Positions 28,679-37,604 of a DNA stretch of 64,000 nt are shown piece after piece. The stretch's first letter is position 1. Each line of letters begins with the position of its first letter. The notes under the pieces are model-generated. The model made no database searches, was not told the origin of the DNA, and saw nothing but the letters and a program-made list of their open reading frames with translations. Source of the DNA: Prostheceraeus crozeri (taxonomy: Eukaryota > Platyhelminthes > Polycladida > Euryleptidae); contig CAJQUW010015331.1 in the NCBI GenBank assembly GCA_907163375.1, forward strand, positions 186,001 through 250,000, written 5' to 3'. A program made the translations under genes and the position numbers.

Positions 28679-31600
28679 TTATGTCAATACATCTCCTGAA
28701 TGTGGTAGCGTGAGTTTTATTCTTTTGGGTGGAGGTATGTTTGTGTCAGGATGTCCATGTGGAAGAGATGTGTTATGTCCTATCCAACACCTCTTATCCT
28801 CCCATGCTGAAAGTGCTCGTTTCTTGAACGTGTACGTTTTCACAGTATGAACTTGAGATTTTAAGATTGTCATATTGACAAACGTTATAGTTTTATTTTT
28901 ATAGGCCTTCTTATAGGACCGATGTTTCATTTTATGAACAATGGATTTTGATATACCTTTAGCACGCTTAATACTATCTGCACATTCTTTTAGTTTCATG
29001 GAATACATTTTAGGACGGAGGAGAATCATTTCATCTATTTCCTTTCCTGCTGTTTCATCCTTAAAACAACCAAGTTTGGCTTTATTCTGTATGGAATAGA
29101 GTGGATGAGTGGGATTGTAGTTAGATGTATCGAAATATTTTTCTAATGACTTACCTACTTCATTAAAATTTAAATCTTTTTGAGTGGTAATTCCTAAAAA
29201 GAAACTATCTGTATCACCACCCAGCAAGCGAACCTCTTTTACGAGAGGGCATGGTTTTAATATTTTGTAGAAGAGTTGATACATTTCAAGCTTGGAATAA
29301 TCTAAAACGGCTTGCCCAATATAGATGGGTTTGCACAACTCAACTTCTGATTTAATCATTTTAACACCTACAAGATCCTCATCGATGATGTCTCTATCAA
29401 TGAAAAGAGGTGATGAGGTCAATTTGTGATATTTTTGTTCATCAACGACTAGTTTGTAATTCATACGTTTTCTAACATCCTCCATGGTCTTTCCGAATAG
29501 ACTATTATTCTTATATTTATAAAAATCCTTTTCAAAATTATTTTGGGCGAGTGCACGTTTTTGACTGTTACTATCTATGTAGGGTTTGAGGAAGGCTTTC
29601 TGTCTAAATTTGATAATGCGGTGAACTGACTTTAGAAGCATGCCCATTTCTAAATAGAATTTTAATATGCAGAAGTGTACGAGATAATTTTTCTTATCAT
29701 ATTGGGTGAGTAAAAGTTTGCGGCATGGTTTGTACCTTGGCTGTCCACACTCTGTTAAGTTATTATGAAATTGTGACATGAATGGTGAAAACATATCTTC
29801 AGTCACTTCGCCAGATTCAGGTGCGAGTGGGAAATCAGCAGTTTTATTTTTAATACTATTTGGATAAATCAAATCCACTTCAAAATAATATCCCCAATCA
29901 CCTTCATCTGGAATATTCAGTATGTTTGAAGGGTTGGAGTAATACTCAAGCTCATTTTGATTTAACCAACTAAACTCGGAATGAGGTAGTGGTTTAGACA
30001 GTGAACTGCCATATAAATTATTTTGGTCATAGTACTTTAGGTGGATATGATCATCACCTACTGTTTCAGATTTTATATGATGTTTATTTACAAATGTGAG
30101 ACCACCGCGTATTCCGCGCTCAAATATATTATACATCTCCGGGTCTTGTAAGAGATGAATGGTCTCACCAGTCATTTTAAAGGCTGATTTAAAGGACATG
30201 GCTGGTAGACTGACAAAGTGGATAGGATCTAATTTGTCTTCTTCTAATGCCACTCGTCGAAACTCCTGAAAGACATCAGCCAGCAAAATGACATCTAATT
30301 CTAAGTAAGCGATCATATAATCGCCAAACGTTTTACAATTAAATTTTAACCATGCCTCTTGAGCATGTTCATAGTCCTCTACTGGACAATCTTCACCCGT
30401 CAAATCGTTTTTGAATTTGTCAATGGAAGGAAGGGTTGTTTCATTTAGTTTAGACATTGAGCTAAAATACGCATAAGGAAAGACTCCTTTGCGAGTGATT
30501 ATTTCATCCGTTAAGTTTGGATAGTGTTTCTTCAAAGTTTGACTATGGGGAAGAAACTTGAGATTACGAACGAGAGAAGCTAGTGACGCTGACATGAATT
30601 GAAATGAATCTAAAAATTTTATTTCGAAGAAGACTGTCTTATTTTCTTTAGTTTTATCTACTGGTACTTTTGCTGTCATTGCCATGAATTTTTCTCTCGT
30701 TTGTGCTATTACATTAAACTGCCACGATTTCATCTGGCTCAACCCTCCTTTTATGAGCATATGACTGTCATAGCCCTTAAAGTTATGAAAAATGACGGGT
30801 AGTACACGACGTCTCAACCTAAGTGAAAAGTTACATTTGGAGCAGAGTGCGTTTCTAAATTTACCAGTGATGTGATCATGATCACGCACTTTCTTAATTT
30901 TATCGTCATCAAACGTTTTATGACATTTAGGACAGGATGTGCAACTTTCAAATTTTTGTTTGTCTTCATCTGACATATGTAGTGACTTACGCTGCAATTG
31001 GGAATCATATGATTGTTGAAATTTTGCAGCTTTATCGAGAAATTCTAGAAATTTTGAAATGCAATCTTCACCTTGCCAAGTATGCATTTTGTTTTGTCTA
31101 TTCCTAAAGTGGTCATGCCATACTTCATAGCAGGATATGGCTGCTGGCTTGTGGATGATATCATCAATGTAGCATTCTATGTCTGCGTAAATGACACGCA
31201 GGGGACTTAATTCGTCACCATTATCCCTATGTGAAAATATTTTATCTTTGGGCATGCGTTCCATTTGTAATTTACCTCGCTTGCACCATTCATAGTGAGT
31301 TTCAAATTTATCTTTACTCCAAAATGAGCGGATGCAGCGGTCGCATACAAAATGTTCACCTCTTTTAGAGTGCCCCAAGTGAGTGTACAAGCGAGAGATT
31401 TTGGGAATACCACAGTAGTGCCATTCCTCGCTATCATCTTGTTTTACTAATAAGAGGTTGACTACACGTTCATAACAAGTTGAACGTGAATTATAGCGGG
31501 CACCCTTCAACCCCTTCTCCCACACGTGAACGACAATTTTAATCTTATTATGTTTTTCGAACGTTTCTACATCTTTGATTTTCATGTTGTTACTATCACA

Positions 31601-32653
31601 ACCTTCAAAGTCTAGTTCATCCTCCCACTGTCTATAGCTATAGGTGCGATCTCGATGCGCGTTGATATCATTATAGTGAAGGATGGATAGGACTGCATAT
31701 TTGAAACACTGTGATTTACAATCAACATTGATGACAGCTTTCTTATTATACAACGTTTTTGGAAGTTTAAATGTGCCTCGAGCTGCATGACTTTCTAATA
31801 GGGAAATTTTGAATATGGCTGAGTCCACACCATCAAAAATGAGAGCGCTGTCGCGTTGATTGAATTTATCTACATTTGATTTTAAACATTGAATGTGAAA
31901 ATTTAGCCAAGACTCGCAGTCTACAACTTCGGTTGCGGAAGAGGAAGGAACATGAAACTGTATTCTCTCCGTCACTTGACCCGTTTGAAAATCTATTTTA
32001 ATATATTTTAGTTTAAGGTAGATGAGCGCCTTCATTCTAAAATTGTCTAAATTATTGAAGAGCGCTTCGATAATGTTAGAATTTTGAAGGAGCCACTCAG
32101 GAAAATCTACAATTTGAGTATTGGACTCCATGCAGTAGTCGCGTACTAAATTATTATGTGAAACATTAATGAGGGAGATGGTAGAGGTACCGTTGGTGTA
32201 GTGATCATTTGCATGCGTGTGTTGAAGTCTGTGCGAAGATCGCTGAAAGTGACTATCAAAAGAAAGAGGGCACAAATCGCAAGGAAAGGAGATGTCATCG
32301 TCAGAATCAACTTCACCTCCGGAGATTGACGCCGCTTTGCGTTGACACACACGTTGTTTGATGTGTCGAAGGAGACTGTGCTTCCTTGTAAACATATGTC
32401 CGCAGTCGGCACATTCCCACTCGTTGCCTTGCCGCGAGAGTCCTGAGCTGGAACTCACATCACCTGAAAGAGAAATCATTCTTTCATCTCTGTTCAAGCC
32501 TCAGTGTAGTGTTACAACCTACCTTGACTCAATAACTCTAAACTTTCCTCGAGAAGAGAGGGCGTTGGTGATGAAGTTGATGCCTGAAATTGAGGAAGAT
32601 GCTATTAGTCACACGTTTGAGGGAGATGAGAGAGGAAATTTTCAACTTACCAT
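28679..32653 (-). CDS. polB: Protein-primed family B DNA polymerase (three exons)
   Basis: The coding exons 32653-32651 (ATG only), 32583-32523 and 32463-28679 join in phase across introns of 67 and 59 bp with consensus sites, giving 1282 residues. The N-terminus carries C2H2-like fingers (WECADCGHMFTRKHSLLRH; FPCDLCPLSF). A further finger (FVCDRCIRSFW) precedes exonuclease motif I, YADIECYID (about 447). Between the Exo motifs lies a CPKC...RDHDHITGKFRNALCSKCN block like endonuclease VII, then HNFKGYDSHMLI (Exo II) and YLELDVILLADVF (Exo III). The polymerase motifs are DQNNLYGSSL (A, about 836), KYKNNSLFGKT (B) and GGDTDSFF (C, about 1104). This is the replicative enzyme of the element. An unspliced start at 32479 would drop the Met-Ala-Ser leader but keep all domains. 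Confidence 0.92.
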
Positions 32654-32771
32654 TTCAACGAAATCAAGTTTAAGGTTGATACTTCTACAAGATAGAGACT
32701 TCACTCAAATTTGGAATTCACGAGATAGCAGTTCACTTGTACACCTCAAATAATAGTCAAAGAGAGAGATC

Positions 32772-32880
32772 GTGCGTTCGTCACTTGTATGATTCACAGA
32801 TTAAATGAAATGACCTGAATGTCACTTTGCTTATATACTTTCATCCTCTTCATTCATTGGATGTTCATTCTGATTGGCTG
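32772..32880 (-). promoter_or_regulatory. Polymerase promoter/leader, duplicate of the left early promoter
   Basis: Read on the minus strand there are CCAAT boxes (CAGCCAATCA at 32880-32871; CATCCAATGA at 32863-32854), a TATATAAG box (32837-32830), then the 25-bp leader block at 32796-32772. That block matches 16572-16596 with three differences and sits at the same 41-bp distance from TATA. On the other side the region must also serve the divergent gene at 32951. Confidence 0.8.
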
Positions 32881-32950
32881 CTTGTGTATACTTAAGAATA
32901 GGAAAAATGTTAAAGTTATCATTATTCAAAGTCAGCATTTCAAAGACAAC

Positions 32951-33388
32951 ATGACAAGTCCTCCAACAACACCAAATACCGCATTGGAGTTCTCCTCTCC
33001 ATATACATCAGCAAAGGTGCTCGTTACACCAAATGCACCAAGAAAGGCGAAGGTGGAGAAGACATACAATCTCGACAATATACGAAAGTTATCATTATCG
33101 GAGGAGGATGAAGAGGAGTTGCCCGACCTAACAGGCATACGGTGGAAATATTTACAATATGATGCCGAAGGGGTGATGGAGATGACCAGCAAGTCGCACT
33201 TGCATCAAATATGGGAGTGGTACACCCCTAACTCCCAACCGCGAACCGTGGCGGAGTGGGCGTACATTGAGAAAGTGAGGGACGCTGCAGAAGAACGTTT
33301 AAAGCAGCTCAACTGTTTTTGTGATCTATGTGAAGCCAGACTCTGGGACGATATTGACGATGAAGACCTTTTGAAATACATGCCATAA
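32951..33388 (+). CDS. Small Polinton protein divergent from the polymerase, unknown function
   Basis: From the ATG at 32951 it encodes 145 residues. A Thr/Pro/Ser-rich N-terminal 30 residues and an acidic stretch (LSLSEEDEEELPDL, about 50-64) lead to a Trp-rich central part. A C-terminal CFCDLCEARLWDDID segment has three cysteines. The open frame extends upstream to 32819 as a hydrophobic stretch, but that overlaps the polymerase promoter, so the later ATG is preferred. A TATA-like GTATACTTA lies near 32886. TAATAAA overlaps the stop. No family was recognised. It may be an early regulatory protein judging by position. Confidence 0.6.
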   Translation: MTSPPTTPNTALEFSSPYTSAKVLVTPNAPRKAKVEKTYNLDNIRKLSLSEEDEEELPDLTGIRWKYLQYDAEGVMEMTSKSHLHQIWEWYTPNSQPRTVAEWAYIEKVRDAAEERLKQLNCFCDLCEARLWDDIDDEDLLKYMP

Positions 33389-33450
33389 TAAATGTTTATT
33401 TCGTATTATCTTTGCTTTCATACTGACTTACTTGAATGGGGTTTTAGTGA

Positions 33451-34054
33451 ATAATTTAACCATGTATACTTTTTCATTTGGAAATAGTAGCACGCTTAGT
33501 TTAACTTGTAAATCTTATAACATTTCATATGGACGATGATGGTAGATGAAATAGTGTCAAATAAATTAAGATAGCTTACACTTCTGATACAGGGATAGCA
33601 ATCGACTGCGATCCATGTGTAAAGAGCTTGTTAGACTACGGATGGGCTTAAGTGGATGATTTAACCATGTATACTTTTTCATTTGGAAATAGTAGCACGC
33701 TTAGTTTAACTTGTAAATCTTATAACATTTCATATGGACGATGATGGTAGATGAAATAGTGTCAAATAAATTAAGATAGCTTACACTTCTGATACAGGGA
33801 TAGCAATCGACTGCGATCCATGTGTAAAGAGCTTGTTAGACTACGGATGGGCTTAAGTGGATGATTTAACCATGTATACTTTTTCATTTGGAAATAGTAG
33901 CACGCTTAGTCTAACTTGTAAATCTTAAAACATTTCATATGGACGATGATGGTAGATAAAATAGTGTCAAATAAATTAAGATAGCTTACACTTCTGATAC
34001 AGGGATAGCAATCGACTGCGATCCATGTGTAAAGAGCTTGTTAGACTACGGAAG
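33451..34054 (+). repeat. Three tandem copies of a 205-bp non-coding unit
   Basis: The unit containing CCATGTATACTTTTTCATTT repeats at 33460, 33665 and 33870 (period 205) with only a few substitutions, so copies span about 33451-33655, 33656-33860 and 33861-34054. Each holds an AAATAAATTA and a CAGGGATAGCAATCGACTGC block. That block occurs again alone near 34891. No reading frame spans the unit. It is a recent amplification. Confidence 0.85.
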
Positions 34055-34393
34055 AGAGAAGTGTGTTATGTTGCGTGTGGCGCGTGAGTGTCCTCCCATT
34101 TCATTCCATTCATCAATTTGTCTCATTGATAGAGACAGGTAGAACTCATGGTTCTCATAACGTATGCAATGGAAAGTTTTAGGCAACCTTCGACAGTTGG
34201 CTAAATGTCGCCCTGGCGCGAATGCATACTACGTTGAGACAGAGGCAATCACTTGCAAACATGACGCAGAGAGGTTTAACAAGATTGACCATTGCCGAAT
34301 GTCCCTTGCGGTATACATAGCTACGGGTTTCACCGCCGCCCTTTACAGGAACGCCCGTCGAAAGGAAGTATTACACCGAACTTCATTTGCAAC
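34055..34393. other. Polinton spacer without clear gene
   Basis: A plus-strand frame of 86 codons at 34164-34424 has no supporting feature and runs into the conserved 3' repeat, so I do not call it. Otherwise nothing is recognised. Confidence 0.4.
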
Positions 34394-34535
34394 GTTCAAG
34401 TTGACTGATAGCAGATTCAACTAAATGATAGTATTCGCCAGTCCGAAGACTGCCCAGGGCAAACCGCGAGGAGGTTCTATCATGTCTTGCCCCATGGTGG
34501 CCCTTAAGAGAGCCGATCGTTCGTTCTCGGGAGTA
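34394..34535 (-). repeat. 142-bp hairpin-rich 3' repeat, copy 1
   Basis: It is nearly identical to 34916-35057 and 35392-35532. It lies directly 3' of the small minus-strand gene at 34799-34545. It contains a perfect hairpin CAGTC-CGAA-GACTG (34439-34452) and a longer stem pairing GGGCAA (34457-34462) with TTGCCC (34487-34492) around an inner AACC/GGTT stem. On the minus strand a 24-codon frame starts in a strong Kozak context (GCCACCATGG). Confidence 0.75.
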
Positions 34536-34544
34536 ACAAGATGA

Positions 34545-34799
34545 CTATTGGCTTGAATAGTCAATGGGTATGACGGTTAGGTTGTCATAGACCCTATACC
34601 GCCGAGGTCGTACTGGTGCATCTGGCACCTTTCGGATGCGAGTGGTATTTGGAGTCCACACCCCATCCGTCCAAACGATCCTCTTGATCTTCCCCTTCTT
34701 CTCATCCTCCTCATCCCACTCGTCGAGGATGACGAACTCGGGAATGCCGTTGTCTTCATCGGTGAAGACGGGAATGTTGTCGGTAGATGTCGCTTCCAT
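34545..34799 (-). CDS. Small acidic Polinton protein with TATA box, unknown function
   Basis: 84 residues from the ATG at 34799. An acidic middle (EWDEEDEKKGK) is followed by a Trp/Arg/Pro-containing C-terminal half. A TATATAAA box at 34847-34840 would place the transcript start about 15-20 bp before the ATG. The stop lies about 10 bp before the conserved 142-bp repeat. It is one of three leftward genes organised as TATA box, reading frame, shared 3' repeat. No family was recognised. Confidence 0.6.
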   Translation of the reverse strand: MEATSTDNIPVFTDEDNGIPEFVILDEWDEEDEKKGKIKRIVWTDGVWTPNTTRIRKVPDAPVRPRRYRVYDNLTVIPIDYSSQ

Positions 34800-34915
34800 C
34801 GTGACTTCAAATTGAATGAGAAGCGCTACAATCTTCTGGTTTATATAGGGTTTTCAACAATGAATTGCTCAACAGCGAATCAGAATGCTTCAGGGATAGC
34901 AATCGACTGCATAAT

Positions 34916-35057
34916 GTTCAAGTTGACTGATAGCAGATTCAACTTAATGATAGTATTCGCCAGTCCGAAGACTGCCCAGGGCAAACCGCGAGGAGGTTCT
35001 ATCATGTCTTGCCCCATGGTGGCCCTTAAGAGAGCCGATGGTTCGTTCTCGGGAGTA
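34916..35057 (-). repeat. 142-bp hairpin-rich 3' repeat, copy 2
   Basis: Follows the gene at 35332-35066 on the minus strand, beginning about 9 bp after its stop. Both hairpins seen in copy 1 are conserved. The short internal frame with the Kozak-like start is open further here (about 45 codons). Confidence 0.75.
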
Positions 35058-35065
35058 GCGTCATC

Positions 35066-35332
35066 CTACAGCCTACCAATTCTGCTGAGAGAGTCAAAGA
35101 CTCTCTCTTTGGTAGCACTGTCGACTTCCACACTAACTGGCACATGACTAAAAATTGGAATGTAGCGCCATTCCGTTGGATTGACAGCAGTTGCTGTCAT
35201 CGGATTGCCAATCCGAGCAAGATTGTTGTGGACTCTGTCTTGCTCCTCTAGCCTGACGAACTCCTCAAATAAATTTCGCGGCCTTAACTGCGGTCCGCGA
35301 GGAGAGCTGACTTGACTGTTCGGCGTCTGCAT
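35066..35332 (-). CDS. Small Polinton protein with TATA box, unknown function
   Basis: 88 residues from the ATG at 35332. A proline/arginine-rich N-terminal 20 residues lead to a helical LFEEFVRLEEQDRVHNNLAR segment and a C-terminal helix. A TATATAAA box lies at 35371-35364 and a short TCATTTCATTTCA leader runs up to the ATG. The stop (GGCTGTAG) is followed by copy 2 of the shared 3' repeat. It is not similar in protein sequence to its neighbour, although both have the same gene layout. Confidence 0.6.
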   Translation of the reverse strand: MQTPNSQVSSPRGPQLRPRNLFEEFVRLEEQDRVHNNLARIGNPMTATAVNPTEWRYIPIFSHVPVSVEVDSATKERVFDSLSRIGRL

Positions 35333-35391
35333 GATTGAAATGAAATGAAATGAGAGGCAGTGGTTTATATACCCCTCTAACGCGACGCAAC

Positions 35392-35532
35392 GTTCAAGTT
35401 GACTGATAGCAGATTCAACTTAATGATAGTATTCGCCAGTCCGAAGACTGCCCAGGGCAAACCGCGTGGAGGTTCTATCATGTCTTGCCCCTAGGTGGCC
35501 CTTAAGAGAGCCGATGGTTCGTTCTCGGGAGT
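35392..35532 (-). repeat. 142-bp hairpin-rich 3' repeat, copy 3
   Basis: It lies 3' of the 388-residue gene and immediately upstream of the TATA box of the gene at 35332. The stems are conserved. The Kozak-like ATG of the other copies is changed to TAG here (CCTAGG), so the internal short frame is not conserved. Confidence 0.75.
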
Positions 35533-35574
35533 GACGTGATGGGGTGGTGAAGGCGGGCAAAGATCTGCAATGAA

Positions 35575-35625
35575 AATGATATGTATTAGAATAGGATATA
35601 CTATCTTATTTACTTTTTCACTTAC
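35575..35625 (-). other. 51-bp intron just after the stop codon
   Basis: The donor GTAAGT and acceptor CATTTTCATTGCAG flank a T-rich 51-bp segment on the minus strand. The stop of the 388-residue gene lies 5 nt upstream of the donor. After splicing, the 3' untranslated region would continue into the 142-bp repeat copy 3. Its size matches the other small introns of the element. Confidence 0.5.
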
Positions 35626-35629
35626 CAAG

Positions 35630-36796
35630 TTAGTCATCCTTAGGTAGTCTCGCGCGTTTCCGAATCGAAAATTTGTGGAGATGGCCGCGCATTCGTAAGC
35701 TGGCGTGGAGGCATTTTTTCGTGGGATGACCATTGTAGCATAGGATGGATTCGTCTAAATTCTGGTTTACGAGTACTTCGCCGGCCAAATGATTGTCCCG
35801 AATAGGGATGTGAAATTCAAACAAACGATCCTCATTCACACGTTCCCACTCATCCCTCATGCGCTCCAACTTCTCACACGCCTGCCTCTCATCACCCCGC
35901 CGAGCCACAGTCCTCTCCAACTCAACATTCCTCGCTCTCAACACACTCATCTCCTTCATCATCTCCTCAAACTTCGCCTCTGCATCTCTCATTCTTCTCT
36001 CCGCAGCACTCGCCCTCTTCTCACACGCATCATTCTTCTCTTCCAACTCTCGCGTCTTATTCTTCAAATCAGTCACACAACGCCTCATTCTAATGTTTTC
36101 ATCCGCCACCTCCTTCGACTTCAAATCCTTCTTTTTCAACTCATCCAACTCCTTCACAACTTCATCCTTCACTTTCTTCAAACTCTCAAACTTATTCACT
36201 AACAAATCATGCGCCATCTGCTGCGAAACATGCCTCTTCTCTTCATCCTTCAACCACCTCGCCGACTGCATACGAATCCCACCACTCTTCACTTTTGGGG
36301 AAGATGAGCTCTTCGGGGGGTCGGTGATGACGATGTTGGACACCTCCGATGACGAAGAGCTCAACTTCCTCACACGCTTCCTCACACGCTCCCTATCTAA
36401 ATCCACATCATCCTCATCATCACTCTCAAGCACTCTCTTTTGCCCAATCTCAGCCTCCAACGACGCAACTGCTCTCGCCAACTCATCATTCTCAACAACA
36501 TTCTCAACCTTACCCTCTCGCTCTATCGCCAACATTCGCTCCCTCTCTTCCACAATCAACTGCGTGAATCGCAAGTCATTCACCAAACCTCCACTACAGT
36601 CAGCATGCACTCTGTAAAAACGCGCCTCATCCTCATCACCCTTCAACACTCTACACTTCACACACGCAAACCTATTCAGGATAATCATTTGGTCAGTGCC
36701 CGCCTTCTTCACATGAGCTTTGGCGTCCGCACTGCGATTAACTCGCCCACAAGAGCACATTTTGATATGGTATTTTCTGTTTCTGTCGTTTGCCAT
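35630..36796 (-). CDS. Coiled-coil protein with N-terminal zinc-type cysteines, 388 residues
   Basis: The start at 36796 (MANDRNRKYH) follows a good acceptor at 36814 (TTATCTTACAG). A donor (GAG then GTAAGC, 37343) behind the TATATAAA box at 37393-37386 gives a 530-nt 5' leader intron. The first 65 residues hold cysteine pairs (MCSCGR, FACVKCR) and HADC, a likely zinc module. About 80-300 is Glu/Lys/Arg-rich coiled coil. An Asp/Glu/Arg patch with a serine run (KLSSSSSEVSN) lies near 160. The C-terminal 65 residues contain CYNGHPTKKC and a basic end. The stop is followed within 5 nt by a second intron (35625-35575). Family unknown; possibly a regulatory or scaffold protein. Confidence 0.65.
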   Translation of the reverse strand: MANDRNRKYHIKMCSCGRVNRSADAKAHVKKAGTDQMIILNRFACVKCRVLKGDEDEARFYRVHADCSGGLVNDLRFTQLIVEERERMLAIEREGKVENVVENDELARAVASLEAEIGQKRVLESDDEDDVDLDRERVRKRVRKLSSSSSEVSNIVITDPPKSSSSPKVKSGGIRMQSARWLKDEEKRHVSQQMAHDLLVNKFESLKKVKDEVVKELDELKKKDLKSKEVADENIRMRRCVTDLKNKTRELEEKNDACEKRASAAERRMRDAEAKFEEMMKEMSVLRARNVELERTVARRGDERQACEKLERMRDEWERVNEDRLFEFHIPIRDNHLAGEVLVNQNLDESILCYNGHPTKKCLHASLRMRGHLHKFSIRKRARLPKDD

Positions 36797-36813
36797 GTTA
36801 GATTTATCGTTAG

Positions 36814-37393
36814 CTGTAAGATAATGAAATTTGTATAAGTTTGGAATCATGTAGTACAGTCATATTCCTAAAGAGTGTAGTGAGTGGCACTCGATCCCGT
36901 CGACAGCCCGAAGGCCTTGTACCGATCACTAGGGAAGTGAGAGATCTTCCCCGATACCCGCTCTTTACAGCTGAAGACATCATTGTCACTGCCCCGAAGT
37001 GGTAACAGGAACGCCGAGTCAAAGGTAGTGATCAGTAGCTGGGATCTAACCCCTCAAAGCTGCCTTAGACTTAGTTAAATTTCAAATCTGATAGCAGATT
37101 TGAACTCAGGATACTTGAAAACCTTAGTCTATATGTTAAAACTTTGAAAAAACTGAAAATTAAGAATTTTTAAAACATTCCGCATTTTACTACTCATACT
37201 ACTTTTAAAAAATTTTATCAGTAGTAAAGACACTATCAAACTCTATCATACAAACTTTGAAGTAGCAAGATAGCTTGCCTACTTCAAAAGATAGAGTCCT
37301 TTGCACCCGATATCGGGAGCTCAGAGCGACGACCGTCGCTTACCTCGTCTTTCGATGAAGTGATCAGACTTACGTTGTCGGGGGTTTATATAT
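36814..37393 (-). promoter_or_regulatory. TATA box and 5' leader intron of the coiled-coil gene
   Basis: TATATAAA at 37393-37386, a short leader exon ending at 37344 and a 530-nt intron (37343-36814) with consensus ends. The intron holds an AT-rich part with inverted segments (AAGTAGCAAGATAGC and its reverse near 37260-37290) and a TCTGATAGCAGATTTGAACT sequence resembling one edge of the 142-bp repeat. Confidence 0.55.
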
Positions 37394-37600
37394 GCTCGGA
37401 AGAAAACTTAAAATGGCTCTATCTCCGAAAGTATTCATCGTAGCGACATGCGGTTTGTTGCAAACGATTTGTCTCATCATTCTTTACAATATGACACCTG
37501 AACCATTCTCATATGACCACGGGAAGTTGGTCCGCCAGCACATGTCCATGTAACATGCCACAAGTGAAAAAATTCGTAAGTGTGAGAGCTCCAGTGTGGT
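37394..37600. other. Polinton spacer, nothing recognised
   Basis: Sequence between the last TATA box and the right subterminal repeats. No gene is visible. Confidence 0.4.
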
Positions 37601-37604
37601 GAAA

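Noticed and set aside
32358-32753. 131-codon plus-strand frame over the polymerase 5' end
   Set aside because: Antisense to the polymerase leader exons and introns, whose splice phase and Met-Ala-Ser start give a much better explanation.
33451-34054. CRISPR-like array
   Set aside because: Units are directly adjacent 205-bp copies with no short-repeat/unique-spacer pattern, and the DNA is eukaryotic.
34164-34424. 86-codon and (34812-35147) 111-codon plus-strand frames near the 142-bp repeats
   Set aside because: Both run through the repeat antisense to the minus-strand genes. There is no promoter or family support.
34394-35532. Self-cleaving ribozyme in the 142-bp repeat
   Set aside because: CTGATAG suggested a hammerhead core, but the required GAAA and stem arrangement is not present. 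Only stable hairpins can be supported.
35789-36838. Long plus-strand frames (137, 252 and 132 codons) opposite the coiled-coil gene
   Set aside because: They are antisense shadows of the Glu/Lys/Arg-rich coiled coil, with Ser/Leu/Phe-rich biased composition. The minus frame has a spliced leader, TATA box and zinc-type cysteines.
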